From NCBI GenBank assembly GCA_018806915.1, contig JAGKQI010000005.1:1-64000 (forward strand): DNA of 64,000 nt. The letters run 5' to 3'. Of the stretch, positions 20,954 through 32,892 are shown piece after piece (the first letter of the stretch is position 1; every line of letters begins with the position of its first letter). Position numbers and translations under genes: made by a program. Source of the stretch: Phytophthora colocasiae (lineage: Eukaryota; Oomycota; Peronosporomycetes; Peronosporales; Peronosporaceae). The notes under the pieces were generated by a model. The model had not been told where the DNA came from. It did no database searches and saw only the letters and a program-made list of their open reading frames with translations.

Positions 20954-23579
20954 TGGCGACTCTAGATCAAGACAAACGGGGTCAACGCAAGTTGGAACGG
21001 AAACCTCCCATCCATGACAGGTCGATCAATGCCGGAGTGAATACTGGAGAAGGTTCTATCAACGCCAACGGACTTGATGCGCTGGACCGCCTCAGTGACG
21101 TCGGACGTCGTCGTAAACTGCTCGACTACTTGGCGATCGATGCTGGGGACGATGTGTATCGAGAGGACGGAGATGGCAGTACGGACGGTGAAGACGGGAA
21201 CTTCTACAGTGATGATACACGATCGTTTCGACACCAGTCGATCCCATTCACGCTGGGAGCGGACGTGCGGCTGTTGTGAACCCTCAAGAGATTGATTCCA
21301 TTCAATTGGGGCAGATCGTGGCGGAGGAGGCTGAACGGAAGCAGAAAGCTCGAGTCGAGAAGGAATTGGCGTGGCAAAAGGTGAGGCAGCTCCTTCTCGA
21401 GGAAGAACAGAAAGCTTTGAGTATCGACAGCACAAGCAAGTCGGTGGATTCGGAGCTGGACGAAGACAACGTCAACACGGTGAGACTCCTGGACGCATTG
21501 GCGAAATCGGGCGACAACTTCACGTACAACCGCAGCGTCTCATCCGATGTGGACACTGCTCCAGTCGTAGACGCGTCGCTTATTCAATCGCAAGTTTCTT
21601 CCTCGGGCATCACCTCAAGCTCTGTATCTGCGTCCGATGTGAAAGAGGTGAAAGAAGTGAAAGAGCTACCACAGCAGGCTTTCGCACGACACATGGACAG
21701 AATGGGGACCAAGATCTCCAAGTTCCTAAACCGTGGCCAAGCGTCTGACGATGAAGGGGGCGAGATCTTCAAGCCACGACGTCATCAATCACCTTCTCCG
21801 CTCCACGGAAGACCTAAGCAAGAGCCTTTTGTAGCTGGGAAATCATCCGTCCGATTGGTTCTTCTAGCGACGTTGGACCAGGTCACTCGAACTGTTCAAA
21901 GGACGGAGCTGTCGGAAGCCTCCATGGCGAAGATTTCGTCCCATTTGGCTTCGATTAACATGATCGCATGCGAAGATATGGACAAAAAGCACGACCAGAA
22001 GCGGGGATTTCGACGGCTGTCGAGTTCACAATGGACCAAAAGCGAAAACGATGCCATCGACCAAGAAAAAGACTTTCGAGACCCAGCGCAGCCGTTCGTT
22101 GAAGCTCCATCGGAGTACTAGTCAATTCCTCCCGCTGCTCCAACAGTTGTAGAGACCTTACAAGCCCGAGTTGTTCCGACAGTGCTGAATTCATTCAAGG
22201 CATTCGACGCCGCACAGGACTTGGGTGATACGTTGGCAGCCTTCACGAATTTGGTCAGCGACTGTGGTCTCAATGGAATCCAAGTGGACGAGCCGTGGCA
22301 CGTGTACTACCACATCAAGGCGGCCGTGTACAGCAAGTTGAGCTTTCGACACAAGCAGCTCTTCAAATTGCTGGATTCGCGCTTTAACCTGGACGTCTAC
22401 AAGCGTAAACCAGCCACCAGGAAGCGCGTTTGTATCGTTGGTGCAGGTCCAGTTGGTCTTCGTGCCGCTGTCGAGGTGGCATTGCTTGGCGGACAAGTGA
22501 TCGTGTTGGAGAAACGAGAGCAATTCAGCCGCGAAAACATGCTGCGTCTGTGGCCGTGGGTGGTGCAGGACTTGGCTTCTCTGGGCGCCAAAGTCTTCTT
22601 CCCGTAGTTCTGCAAGTCAAGCAGCTACTTCCACATCAGTACGCGGCAAATGCAGCTCATTCTACTTAAGGTCGCGCTGTTGGTAGGCGTGACAGTGCAC
22701 ACATCGACTGAGTTCGAGACCATCACGCCTCCTGATCTGGAGGAGAACGGTGGAAAACCGTTCTACTCGATCGTCACCAATCCACCGATCCCAGTCATGG
22801 AGTTTACAGCGGTGCTTGGTGCTTCTGGAACAAGTGATAAACTGGCGGAACCTGCAGGTATCAACCGCTTCGAGTACAGCAACAAAGAGTCTCTGGGTAT
22901 CGTGTGCTACTTCCCGAACCTTGGTACTTCGGACGAGACGAAAGCGAAGGAGTTTTCATGGACTACTCAGCAAAAACACGCGATGCTGGACAAGTTACGC
23001 GAGGTCGGCTTGGATCTGGAGAACGTAGTGTACTACCGTGGCGAAATGCACTACCTGGTCATGACACCTAAGCGCCAGAATTTGCTGGAGCTTCACGTCG
23101 TGAACGAAGACCGTGTAACACCTGCAGATCTGGTAAAGGACGAGAACATCAACAACAGTGCATTGCACGAATTCGTCAAGGACATCGTCGATTTCGCAGG
23201 GATTCCAAGACGAGCAGAGTTCACCCGCGTCAGTTTGTTCGACTTCAGTTCTCTCACACGTGCTGATAAAGCTGCGAATATCCTGTCGTCACGAGACAAG
23301 AAGCTTTACGTTGGTCTCATTGGTGACGCGTTATTGGAACCACTATGGCACGAAAGCGTGGGGGCTTGTCGAGGGTTTTTGAGTGCACTGGACGGTGTGT
23401 GGACGGTGGCGCAAATTGGCAGAAAACCCGACGAACAGTTATTGGCCGACCGTGAAGCCGCGTACCAAGTGTTAATGCGTCTGTCAAACAACCACCGCCA
23501 AGAGATGCAGAAGAACGTGCGCAAGTACACTGCTGACCCCAGGTCTCGCTACATGGTGCATTTTCCTCGAGTTGTTTAG
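20954..23579 (+). pseudogene. Decayed tandem copy of the MICAL-like gene
   Basis: The sequence follows the upstream gene through all conserved blocks (INANGLDALDRLSDV, AEEAERKQKAR, VCIVGAGPVGLRAA, LWPWVVQDL, GDALLEPLWHESVGACRGF). It has a frame change near 21240-21280, where the paralogue carries about 60 extra residues, and two in-frame amber codons: TAG at 22119-22121, and TAG at 22605-22607 where the paralogue has Ser in FFPSF. Everything from 21276 to 23579 is otherwise open in one frame and conservation at the 3' end is high, so loss looks recent. The GDALLEPLWHE block also departs from the paralogue's EPFWPEG. Confidence 0.8.
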
Positions 23580-23645
23580 GCAATTCATTTTTGTTAAAGA
23601 CAATTCATTTTTGTTAAAGACAATTCATTTTTTAAAGACAATTAT
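23578..23645. repeat. Three tandem copies of a ~20-bp AT-rich unit
   Basis: The unit AAAGACAATTCATTTTTGTT occurs about three times in a row directly after the MICAL-like pseudogene, the third copy shortened. A slippage-type minisatellite with no evident function. Confidence 0.7.
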
Positions 23646-23686
23646 TGCTTTTTTAGAATCACTGCATATTATAATTGGCGCGAATA

Positions 23687-25648
23687 ATGGAGGAAGACGA
23701 AGACACGTACGGCTTCGGGTCCTTCTCGGATCTGTTCGACACGGGGACGATGCAGACTACTAAACGATTGAACTTAGCTGCTTTGAGTCGCTATTGCATG
23801 TCCGAACGCCTTTTTTCTCGCTTCCAGCAGCGGCGGAAGGACAAACGCTGCGTTCTGTTCCAGCACGTGGCCGCTAAGTTCAATGGTGTGGTCATTGACG
23901 GAGGCCTGGGCGAGCTGGGAGTGGCAGAAATGGAAGGAGGAGGTTTCGTGTGGTTGCAGACGACTAAGTCGGACTCAGACGCACTGGAACGGCGCAGGAA
24001 GGAGCTGCAGGACATCACAAGACAGGAATCTAGTGAGCACAAGTCTGCGTTTTTTGTAGATATTAAGTGCGTGGTTAATGTCCATCCAACTGCAGTGCAG
24101 AATACGGTACAAGGTGTGGAAGTAAAGTTGGCAGATGGTGACAAACTCGAGTTTTCCTTCATGCCTGGACCATTTGCAAGTCCGAAACATCGAGATGAGT
24201 TCATCCAGCGACTTCAGAAGCAGATGAGAGCGGAGAAGGCGATGAATCAAGCTGGCGATGGAACAGGGCGTACTAATAGTGACTCTACGTCGGAATTGAA
24301 GCGAAAAACACCAGATTTGGAGTCACGAGAGGGGAAAACTGCCAATGTCAAAAAGGAAGAACTCCGTCAGCTTGTAAGGAAATATACGACGCTGAATCAG
24401 ATGAGTGAGGAAGCGATTGTGATTGCAAAGCAAGTATATGCAGAAACGGGGTACCAGTTAGGACCCATGACGAAGGATGTTCTGAAATTCTCGGAAGACT
24501 CAGAATACCGGAAGAAAACAGTGGAGAAGCTGACAGATTTTCTTAAACAAATGAACCAGGAATGGAGTAAAGCGGACAAGCATCGAGAGATGCATACGAA
24601 GACGAAACACTCCAGAAATGAGGACGATCTGTTCGAGTACACTGACACTGTTACTGGTGTACGGATATCGACGCGGACATATGAGCAGCGATATCTGGAG
24701 TACGTCAAAGCACATGAAGTCGATCCTGTGCTGCGTATGTTTCCTGTACGAAATGGAGCGGCAAAAGCGGGTCAACACGAGCAGAAAACCACTTTAACAC
24801 AGTCTCGTGCATCTGCAGAACCTGACATTGGTGCACATTTCATGAAAACTTTGGGAATTGATATCAGGTCAAGCTGTATTATCGACAAGAATTTCTTCTC
24901 ACCTGTTGCAGCAAATGTACCGACGACTTCATCAGTTTATCGAGCTGAAGATAAAGCATTCCGAGCTGCAGTGGATAAAACTAGGGTGGGACTGTGGAAC
25001 AGTTGGGGTTCCTGGTTTGCTGGAGAACCTGGCGATCTCGATCATACTAAACGGCGGACTCAATCAGCAAGTGGTGTTTCAGGTATAATTTATACTAAGC
25101 CTAGGATGATCTGCCGACACTAATACCTTATCTATTACGCTGTTTTAGCAACACGAAAACGATCTGAAGATCGGCGACGAAGTATCGTGTTGCCTAGCTC
25201 AGAAGACCTTCAATCAACTGTCGAAGCAAGTATCAACAAGAAATCACAAGAAGCCAATGGCTCAACTTCAACAAGTGAGCCACATACAAAGCGGAGTCGG
25301 TCCTCAGTACACGAAGCACAAGAATCTCGACGCAAGGCTCGCCGGCAGAGCATTACAGGTGTGGTGAATTTGCCTTCTGTGGTGCCAACTAAAGCTGATG
25401 GAAAGGTGACCGAGAAACGCAAGACACCTCAACGTAGACGTGAAACCAGCTCGCTCGAAATGGTGGGAGATGAAGACTCCAACTTGTGTCAGCTTTGCTT
25501 CAATGGCCAGGCTCTCGTGCACATGAAGCCCTGCAATCACACTGTGTGCACTTCGTGCTGGACACGGTTATCGCCAGCATCTAGGAAAAATGGGACAGAT
25601 TCGGGACGCGTTTGCCCCTGGGATCGCGAGGTGGTGATGAAACGGTAG
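23687..25648 (+). CDS. C-terminal RING-finger protein (putative E3 ligase)
   Basis: Exon 1 is 23687-25082 and exon 2 is 25149-25648, with a 66-nt GT-AG intron that keeps frame. The N-terminus (EEDEDTYGFGSFSDLF) and middle are not recognised; a block around FVDIKCVVNVHPT to FSFMPGPFASPKHRDEFI may be a PH-like or WH-like fold. The last 50 residues are a RING finger: CQLCFNGQALVHMKPCNHTV, TSCW and a closing CPWD, giving C-x2-C, C-x-H-x3-C-x2-C and C-P-x-D ligands. The likely role is E2-dependent ubiquitin transfer. The open frame begins at a TTG at 23675; the ATG at 23687 is used. Confidence 0.75.
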
Positions 25649-25739
25649 CAGTGGCAGCAATGAGAAATGTAACAAGCTTCTGTATTTGCAGCAATATGCC
25701 TTGTGTAGTGGGGGTTTCGGCTTTGAAGAAATGGTTGAA

Positions 25740-26831
25740 AGACGGCACTTCAGAGGTAGGAACTTCGTCATGGAAGTAAGTGAGTATTTCGTAGCTAATG
25801 TGCACTTCTTTACGAAGATTTCCAGCCTCATAAGCCAGTGACTACGAAACAAGCCTCAGCTACTGTGGCTAGACTACTGCAATGGAAGAAGCGCAACGAT
25901 GCCAATCGTGAGTCGGCCGAATGTTTGAGCAATGAAGTTGACAACTAACTTTTGTGCGAGTTTAGGCGAAGTGAAAGCGCAACTTCAAGAAGACAAACGA
26001 ATGGAAGAGGAGGAGCATTTTCTGTCTACAAGCAAGACGCTTCCGTTGGTTCAAGTCCAGGCTGCAGTTCTTCGTAATTACCGCGCTGCTAACACGCTCC
26101 GTTGGAAGAAATTAGTGCTCCAGACACTTGCAGAGCAGCAACAGCTCGATGAAGAGGAAGCCGAATGTGCGTTCCGTCCGCAGTTGGTTACACGGCCACG
26201 AAGGTCTTCACCTTCGACTTATCAGGTGGAGATGAAGTGCAGAACTTCGTGCGCAGCAACAACTAACCAGCCAAGGAATCGTCCAGGTCCGCAGAAAAGT
26301 AGTAGGCGACTTGCCGATGGGGACGTTTTCGAGCGATTGTACAAGCCTAAAGCAGGCGCAGTCGTGGGAGCGACTGTATGCATGCCGAACAATACTGTGA
26401 AGCGAACATCGTGTCATGCGGTGGCTGCATTCGTCGCTCGGCAGGAACGTGATCTAGAAGATCGGCAGGCAAGTTTTAGTCAGATGACGTTATGTTTTTC
26501 TGGCTTTGCTTACCGGATATGATTTGCTTGTCAGCGCCGATTGAACCAAGCAGCTCGTGAACGATACAAGTCTTCGCACATGCCAAAGCTGTCAAAACAC
26601 TCGCGAGATATCTGTGCTGCGCTACGTGAAGGTGCTGATCAGCTCGATGGTCAAAACCGAAGGAAACAGAAGCGACTGAATCCATCAAAAACTTCGTTGT
26701 ACACCATTTCGGCTTGTGCTGGTGCAGTCACTAAGCAATCAGCATTTGCATGCTCTCCGTTCAATTTAATCATCCAAGCTTTACGTCAACAAGAGGAAAC
26801 CATGAGATCAAGAAGTACAAAATCGAACTGA
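25740..26831 (+). CDS. Conserved-looking hypothetical protein, multi-exon, with a GC-AG intron
   Basis: Exons read in one spliced frame are 25818-25907 (PHKPVTTKQASATVARLL), 25966-26468 and 26535-26831. The 5' exon is uncertain; one option starts at the ATG near 25732. The second intron (26469-26534) begins GCAAGT and ends in CAG, a GC-AG intron, and no GT donor is available there. The product is highly charged and helical (EDKRMEEEEHFL, LRWKKLVLQTLAEQQQLDEEEAECAFRP) and basic at the end (ERYKSSHMPKLSKHSRDI). The AECAFRPQL segment resembles 'FxP' repeats of cilia or cytoskeletal proteins, but no family was assigned. Confidence 0.5.
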
Positions 26832-27135
26832 GCGCTAACCTATTTCATTCCATCGTTAACAATTTCCTAAGCTAAAGACGAAACTGTGAGACAGTGGCAT
26901 GGGCAAACTGCTCGTATCCGCTACACAAAGGTCGCAGAAAGAATGGACGGTTGACAGCAGGCGTCAAGAGTGCAGTCCTTTCATACGACCAGTGCAGGGA
27001 CCGGACACTGCAGTGCCGATACCACCCCACTCTCCATGCATGGAAAGCTGACGGCGGAGTGAGTTCTCGTAGCGGCTAAGTGCTGGGCAAATAATAAGCA
27101 GGAGACAATATACACATCATCCGGCTACCAGCACC

Positions 27136-28311
27136 TTACAGCTCGAGCTCCTTCACCGTTTCCCACGTGAAGTCCGCGTCCTCGCGGCCGAAGTGGCCGT
27201 ATGCAGCGGTCTTCTGCATCACCGGGCGCTTCAGCTGCAGGGTCTTCTGGATCATACCCGGACGCAGGTCGAAGTTCTTCTTAATAATCTCCACAAGCTC
27301 ATCATCCGACAGACCCTCCTTAACCGTACCGTACGAATCGACGTGGATCGACAACGGGTAGGGCACACCAATAGCGTACGAAAGCTGCACAAGCAGACGC
27401 TTGGCAAGGCCCTTAGCCACTACCGACTTGGCGACCCAACGGGCAGCGTAAGCAGCAGAACGGTCGACCTTGGTCGTGTCCTTGCCGGAGAAGGCACCGC
27501 CACCGTGGGCACCCCAGCCACCGTAGGTGTCGATAATGATCTTACGGCCAGTCAGACCAGCATCACCGTGAGGGCCGCCAATGACGAAACGTCCAGACGG
27601 GTTCAGGTGGTACACCGTCTTGTCGTCCAGGTACTTCTCCGGGATAACGGTCTGGATGACGTGCTTCATCAGGTCAGCAGCAATCTGCTCGTTGGTCACG
27701 TCGTCGTTGTGCTGGGTGGAAATGACCACGGTGTGGACACGCTGGGGGATCATACGTCCATCCTCCTGCTTGTACTCCACAGTCACCTGGGTCTTGCCGT
27801 CCGGACGGATCCAGTCAAGCGTGCCATTCTTGCGGACCTCCGTGAGCTTTGAGCCCAGCTTGGTGGCCAGCACGTGCGACAGCGGCATCAGCTCAGGGGT
27901 CTCGTCCGAAGCGTATCCAAACATGATACCCTGGTCACCGGCGCCAACGTCCTCGTCAGTCACCGAGTCCACAGACTGGGCAATGTCAGGCGACTGCTGC
28001 TCGATAGCCACAATGACGTTGACCGTCTTGTAGTCAAGGCCCTTGGCCGGGTCGTCGTAGCCGATCTCCTTGATAGTGTCGCGGATGACCTTCTCGTAGT
28101 TAACGATGGCCTTGGTGCTGATCTCACCAAAGATCATGACCATGCCGGTCTTAGCGCAAGTCTCGCAAGCCACGCGCGAGTTCGGGTCCTCCGACACGCA
28201 GGCGTCCAGCACAGCGTCAGAGATCTGGTCACAGAGCTTGTCCGGGTGGCCCTCGTTCACGGACTCGGACGTGAACAGGAAGGTGCGGTCCTTGGTGGCG
28301 GTCTGAGTCAT
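27136..28311 (-). CDS. S-adenosylmethionine synthetase
   Basis: This 391-residue enzyme makes S-adenosylmethionine from methionine and ATP. The signatures are [45 protein letters not shown], the P-loop-like [19 protein letters not shown] and the terminal [15 protein letters not shown]. The Met at 28311 matches the family start; the open frame runs 63 codons farther upstream with no family similarity and is treated as 5' leader. Third positions are strongly G/C biased, as expected of a highly expressed housekeeping gene. Confidence 0.96.
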   Translation of the reverse strand: MTQTATKDRTFLFTSESVNEGHPDKLCDQISDAVLDACVSEDPNSRVACETCAKTGMVMIFGEISTKAIVNYEKVIRDTIKEIGYDDPAKGLDYKTVNVIVAIEQQSPDIAQSVDSVTDEDVGAGDQGIMFGYASDETPELMPLSHVLATKLGSKLTEVRKNGTLDWIRPDGKTQVTVEYKQEDGRMIPQRVHTVVISTQHNDDVTNEQIAADLMKHVIQTVIPEKYLDDKTVYHLNPSGRFVIGGPHGDAGLTGRKIIIDTYGGWGAHGGGAFSGKDTTKVDRSAAYAARWVAKSVVAKGLAKRLLVQLSYAIGVPYPLSIHVDSYGTVKEGLSDDELVEIIKKNFDLRPGMIQKTLQLKRPVMQKTAAYGHFGREDADFTWETVKELEL

Positions 28312-28511
28312 CTTGACGTGGGATTGAGAAGTTCTTAAAAGGGCGGAGTGAATGTGGGCGCCGGCAAGCAAATTCCAGAATGAGATTGCCCTATGGATGG
28401 CGCGGCGTTTCCGAGGATAAAACCTCGGGGAAACAGAGCTTGAAGGCGAAAAAACCTCAGCGACTGTGAGTGGTGGCCCGAGAGATGCGCTTTCAGCCAA
28501 TCGAATATCCG

Positions 28512-29713
28512 CGTTACGGTTCAGGGGCCAATCATTTGCCTGCTCGAAGTCAAGTCAGAGGACGTACATTCGCTTTGCCTACAGTACACTCGCTCTGCCA
28601 AAGCACCGGCCGACGTCATCCTCGAACGTCGCACAATAAATAGCACTGCTTACACAACGGTGGCGCTAGTGAAACGTGCTGCAAGGCTCAAGTTCGTTGC
28701 TGACGTGTCCTCTGCTCTGTGGCCGAGAATGGCTTCAAGCTGGACTTGCCATGCTTGCTTAGCAAGCTTTTAGCACCACTCATTTCAGGCCTCATTCAGG
28801 CCCATCTCCCTTATTGACCCATTACTTTATGCAGGTTAAAATAATGAAGAATGTTAGAGAAATCTTAGAGCTCCATAAATCGTTTTGAGAAGGAAATCCA
28901 TGTTCCGAGGTAATTCATGACATTTTTCCGCCAATCACACTCGACACGGGGAAATCACTGTTTGGCGTGTTCAAGCGTGCGTACGTGGTGGCGCGACCCA
29001 ACCGATCATCTCTCCGATCGTCTACACTCGCCTTGGTTCTCTCCTCACTGCTCTGCTGCTCCTAAATGTCGGCAAGATCTCGAGCAATGAATAGATGGCG
29101 CCTTAACCCACCTGCAGCATTGCGTGGGTAGAGCTCAGCCGCCAAGAAAACCGTCCGTCCACACGACGCGACCGCCACGAACGTCGCGCGAAGCTTATTC
29201 ATCAAAGCATTGTGGACACCTGGAGATGAAACCATGGACAGTTATTTCGTTCACTGCAACCTGAATTGTACAAACTGTAACCAGCGGTAACACAGCGTTT
29301 CGCTGTGATGCGTGTATGATTACTAGCGCAGAAGCGGCTTCAGTGAAGACCACGTGAGGTGCAAGCTCGGGAGAGCTACGATTTGCTAAGGATGAGTTCG
29401 AAACCTAACGTTAGCGAGCAAACGCTACATGTACTCTGTACTGTAGCTGTAATACTGAGATCAACTACAGTGCTTGCATATAGAATCGCTTTCCTTGCAG
29501 TTGAGTCACAGCAACATTGCTGATGGAGGCGGTAGATTATAGGTATCATAAGTTCTTACGATCGGCTTATTTTCTTAGAAGCAGGTGCAGGCAGCCGTAA
29601 GGTGCGCCATGTGCGGGGGTCATACATGTACCGTACAGCAACGACATCAGTATGTTCATTCTATTGATATAAGTTATTTTCTAAAACTCGATAGTTGGCC
29701 AATCAAAGTCAAA
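28512..29713. other. About 1.2 kb intergenic region, no gene recognised
   Basis: The divergent promoter region between SAM synthetase and the methyltransferase gene lies here. No ORF, repeat or RNA gene could be supported. Confidence 0.5.
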
Positions 29714-30977
29714 ATGAACAGCGTGCTGTCGACGTTGACATGGGGCACCTGGGATGATGCCGAATGGGGCTCTGGAAGCGACGCCACTGCGGCGCCATCC
29801 TCTACTGCTTCTGTTGAATCAGCTGAACTAATGGCTTCGCCTCAAAAGCAGCGGAGTCTCCGCAAATTGCGCAAGAAGGGGTTGCAAGCACCGAAAAACT
29901 CGCAACTCTGGTTCGAAGAGCTACTGGAGCGTGTGGAAAGCACCTCCTTCGGTCGCAGCAAAGCAAGTTACCGCTGCAATCCGCTTAAGTGCTTGCACAA
30001 GTTGGATGAGGATTCAGTGGGGCAGCAGGGGATTCCGTGGGCCGACCTGCCCGACGGGATCCATCCGCGAGATGGCAAACTGCAAGCAGAGCGAGCGAGG
30101 AACAAGCGGCAGCAAGTAGACAATCTTGCAGTATTTTTGCAGCGTATACTAAAGTGAGTTGCTACGCACGCAGAAGTTATTATACGTACTAACCGGACGA
30201 TATTTTGGTTAATGCGATTCTAGGCCAGGCGATGTCGTTGTCGAGTTTTGTGCCGGGTCTGGGTATGTTGCACTGCCGCTTGCTTGCCTATTTCCGCAGT
30301 GCACGTTCGTCCTACTTGACAAGAAAGAGCCTTCGCTCGCTATTGGTACGCAATCCTGGATCCATTGAGCAGCAGTATGAAAAACTGACTTGGACTTTTA
30401 TTTCGTGTACAATCTAGCCGAGGAACGTATTGCTGCAGCGAAGTTGACTAATGTGGAGATTTTCTGTGGATTCATTGATGACTACCACAAGCCTTTTGAC
30501 GTAGGTATCGCTCTCCATGCTTGCGGTGAGGCTACCGACATGGTGATGCAGAAATGTTTGACTGAGCGAGCTGCTTACGTTTTAGCTCCGTGTTGCGTCG
30601 GAAAGATCAAATTGAGCGAATTAGCTTACCCTCGTTCTGCTGCTCTGGCTGCCGAGCTCTCACGCACTGAGTACGAGGTACTAGCGAAGGCTGCTGACTT
30701 TGGTCACTCGAGTAGTGCTGCTGTGGCGCACACTGATATAAATCGCAGACGTCGACGCTGCAAGACGCTACTGGAGAGTGATCGCAACATGCGAGCAGAG
30801 GAAGCTCAGTACGACACCTTCATGTTCGTTATGCACCCTCCTACGGCCACCCCCAAGAATGATGTGTTGGTGGGAATTCCACGAACTTCAGAGACTATCG
30901 ACAGACTATTTCAGCTGGAGTGTGAGGACATGCTATCAACTGACTCCCTTGTTCGCAAGGCAATGCTAAGTGCATAA
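29714..30977 (+). CDS. GSTCD-type SAM-dependent methyltransferase
   Basis: Exons 29714-30153, 30224-30345 and 30418-30977 join in frame through GT-AG introns. The spliced product contains the class I methyltransferase motif PGDVVVEFCAGSGYVALPLA, an acidic strand-2 end (FVLLDKKEPSLAI), FDVGIALHACGEATDMV and the catalytic-loop-like APCCVGKI, then HPPTATPKNDVLVGIP. These match the C-terminal methyltransferase domain of GSTCD. The GST-like N-terminal domain of vertebrate GSTCD is absent; instead there is a short basic region (LRKLRKKGLQAPKNSQLWFEELL). The substrate is unknown; an RNA substrate is plausible. Confidence 0.8.
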
Positions 30978-31001
30978 CCGAAATACTTCGAGTAATAGAC
31001 T

Positions 31002-32820
31002 TCATGTTGAATGTGATGTTGCATGAGATACATGAAGTAACGTTTTCACACGCTGCAACAGCTCACGAGTGTCTGATAGCTGGAAGTCACGACAATCTAC
31101 TAGTAAAAGTGGAGCTGAGCCAGCTGAAGCCGCCCCTTTTTCAAAAGTCATGACGCCCTCAAGGTTCATGAGCGCAAACTGCATCTTTGCAGCCCACCCA
31201 TGCGCGACTTGCACGTTCGTCTGCATCGTTTGCAAGAACTCAGAGCACGGCACACCCATGAGTCGAGCCACGAAATCTTCGGCTACGTCCGCTTCCTTTG
31301 TAGCTGTGCAATCCTCCACGGAAACTCGAAGTTGATACTTACCAGTGTTAAACTGAAAGCCTACCACCGACTTGATGCACGCACGAATCTGGAGTCGATG
31401 CGCTTTTGTGGTCTGGTTCAAACTTGATAGAGCTGGTAAGCGTGCTGTAAAGTACTGGAACGGGTGTGCCGGGTTACCCGCAGGGACTATGCCCCTAGCA
31501 TTTCCGTGTTGACTCTGTAGCGAAACTGGGGCTGTAGTGTTAGCCGATCGTGCCGGTGTTGAACCTTGCTGTGCTGTAGGTCGACTCGATGTCGCTACTC
31601 TAGCAGTCTGTTCCATTGACGATGATCGAGGACGCTTCCTTGAGGGAATTGCCCTATTGCTAGCTTGTGTCGTCTTTGCAGTATCCACGTTAACAGGGAA
31701 TCGAGGGGTCTTCGGGCTGTAGAAGAGATGTTCCACCATTGGATCGGTGGTATCGCTGTTCATATCTTCATCTGACGAGGGTATGTCGACAAAGACTGAC
31801 GGTACTGCGGCAGGTTTCGAAGCACCATTGCTAGTAGCACTGATGCGATGTGAAGGCTCTGGAATTGTTGGAGCCGGCGGGTTGGAATTTCTCGAAGGGT
31901 GTGTCCGAGGAGTGCTGTTGGTTGATGCACTTATCGCTGAGGGTACAGTGGCTGGCTGTTGCGAACGCGTCGGTGTGATTACAGGCTGCTGCCCCGTATT
32001 AAATTGTGACGTTACCAGAGCTGCCGAGTACGCGCCAGCACTCAATCCATTGGATTCCGTTGGCTGCTGCACTTGTCCACTGCCACGTCCGGAGAAATCT
32101 GCTGATGTTTCCAATAACTGGCAATTATCAGGTCCCAGCATCAGCAAACCATGTCGTACAGGCACGTTCTCTACGATAACTTTGGTACCACGCGGCACGT
32201 TCACACTGAACTGGGGCAGCGATAAATACTCAAAGCCAAAAACCAATTGGTGGCCGTCCGTAAGCCCAAGCTTAAGCGTTCGTGCCGGCCCTGCAGTCGA
32301 AAACTCCGTCCGATGCTCGTAGTTGGCGCCAATGTTAGCCACATCCACTACCTGCTCAGTCACAGCCAGCCATTGAACTGTCAATATTGCACAAAGTATG
32401 AAAAATTGTACCTGTTTGTTTCACCTGTAGAATGCACATGCCTTGGATAGTGGAGCCATTCAGCTTCGCGACATCTGGAGGCAGCGCTGGCCGGCAACTC
32501 TGGTGCAAATCTGACTGCATCAACCGCCCGAACAGGTACGCGCCGTAAGGAGCCTGGTGCTGCGCACTTCCGGCAGCAGCTCGGAACTTCTGGAACTCGC
32601 GCGCCTCCCATTCCGGGTCCAGCGCCTCGTAGGGAAGCTGGCGCTGCATCTTCTCGGTTGCGCTCTCCACCTGGGGCAACAGTTCCCGTTCCACTTGAAG
32701 CTTTACACCTGGGAAGTGCACAGCATGGAGTCCTCGCTCCTGGACTTGCAAATGTTGCAGCAATATAAAGCCAAAAATCGCATTATCAAAAATCGTACTG
32801 TGATTATTAAAATTCACCAT
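31002..32820 (-). CDS. RMI1: RMI1-like subunit of the RecQ-Top3 dissolvasome
   Basis: Exon 1 ends at 32412 and exon 2 spans 31002-32377, with a 34-nt GT-AG intron. The N-terminal part (PYGAYLFGRLMQSDLHQS, KLNGSTIQGMCILQV) and the OB fold (TLKLGLTDGHQLVFGFEYLSLPQFS, PRGTKVIVENVPVRHGLLML) match RMI1. A long Ser/Pro/Thr-rich linker leads to a C-terminal OB-like domain (IRACIKSVVGFQFNTGKYQL, VSVEDCTATKEADVAEDFVARLMG). RMI1 stimulates decatenation by topoisomerase III with a BLM-type helicase. The start is uncertain: the frame opens at 32820, but the first residues before ERGLHAVHFPGVK look unlike coding sequence. Confidence 0.78.
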
Positions 32821-32892
32821 CTGATGTCACTTCAACATGAAAAAAATGTACACATGTAATCTTTCACCCTTACTCCCGAGCATAATGTCCTG

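Noticed and set aside
22605..22607. TAG codon reassignment or programmed readthrough in the second MICAL-like copy
   Set aside because: Neighbouring genes use TAG as a true stop, and the copy also has a frame change and a missing internal segment; decay explains all of it.
23578..23645. CRISPR-like array
   Set aside because: The repeats are contiguous without spacers; it is a simple tandem repeat in a eukaryotic genome.
27193..27852. Long antisense ORFs over the SAM synthetase gene (also 27581-28338)
   Set aside because: They mirror a strongly GC3-biased gene; the translations are Val/Leu/His-rich and match no family.
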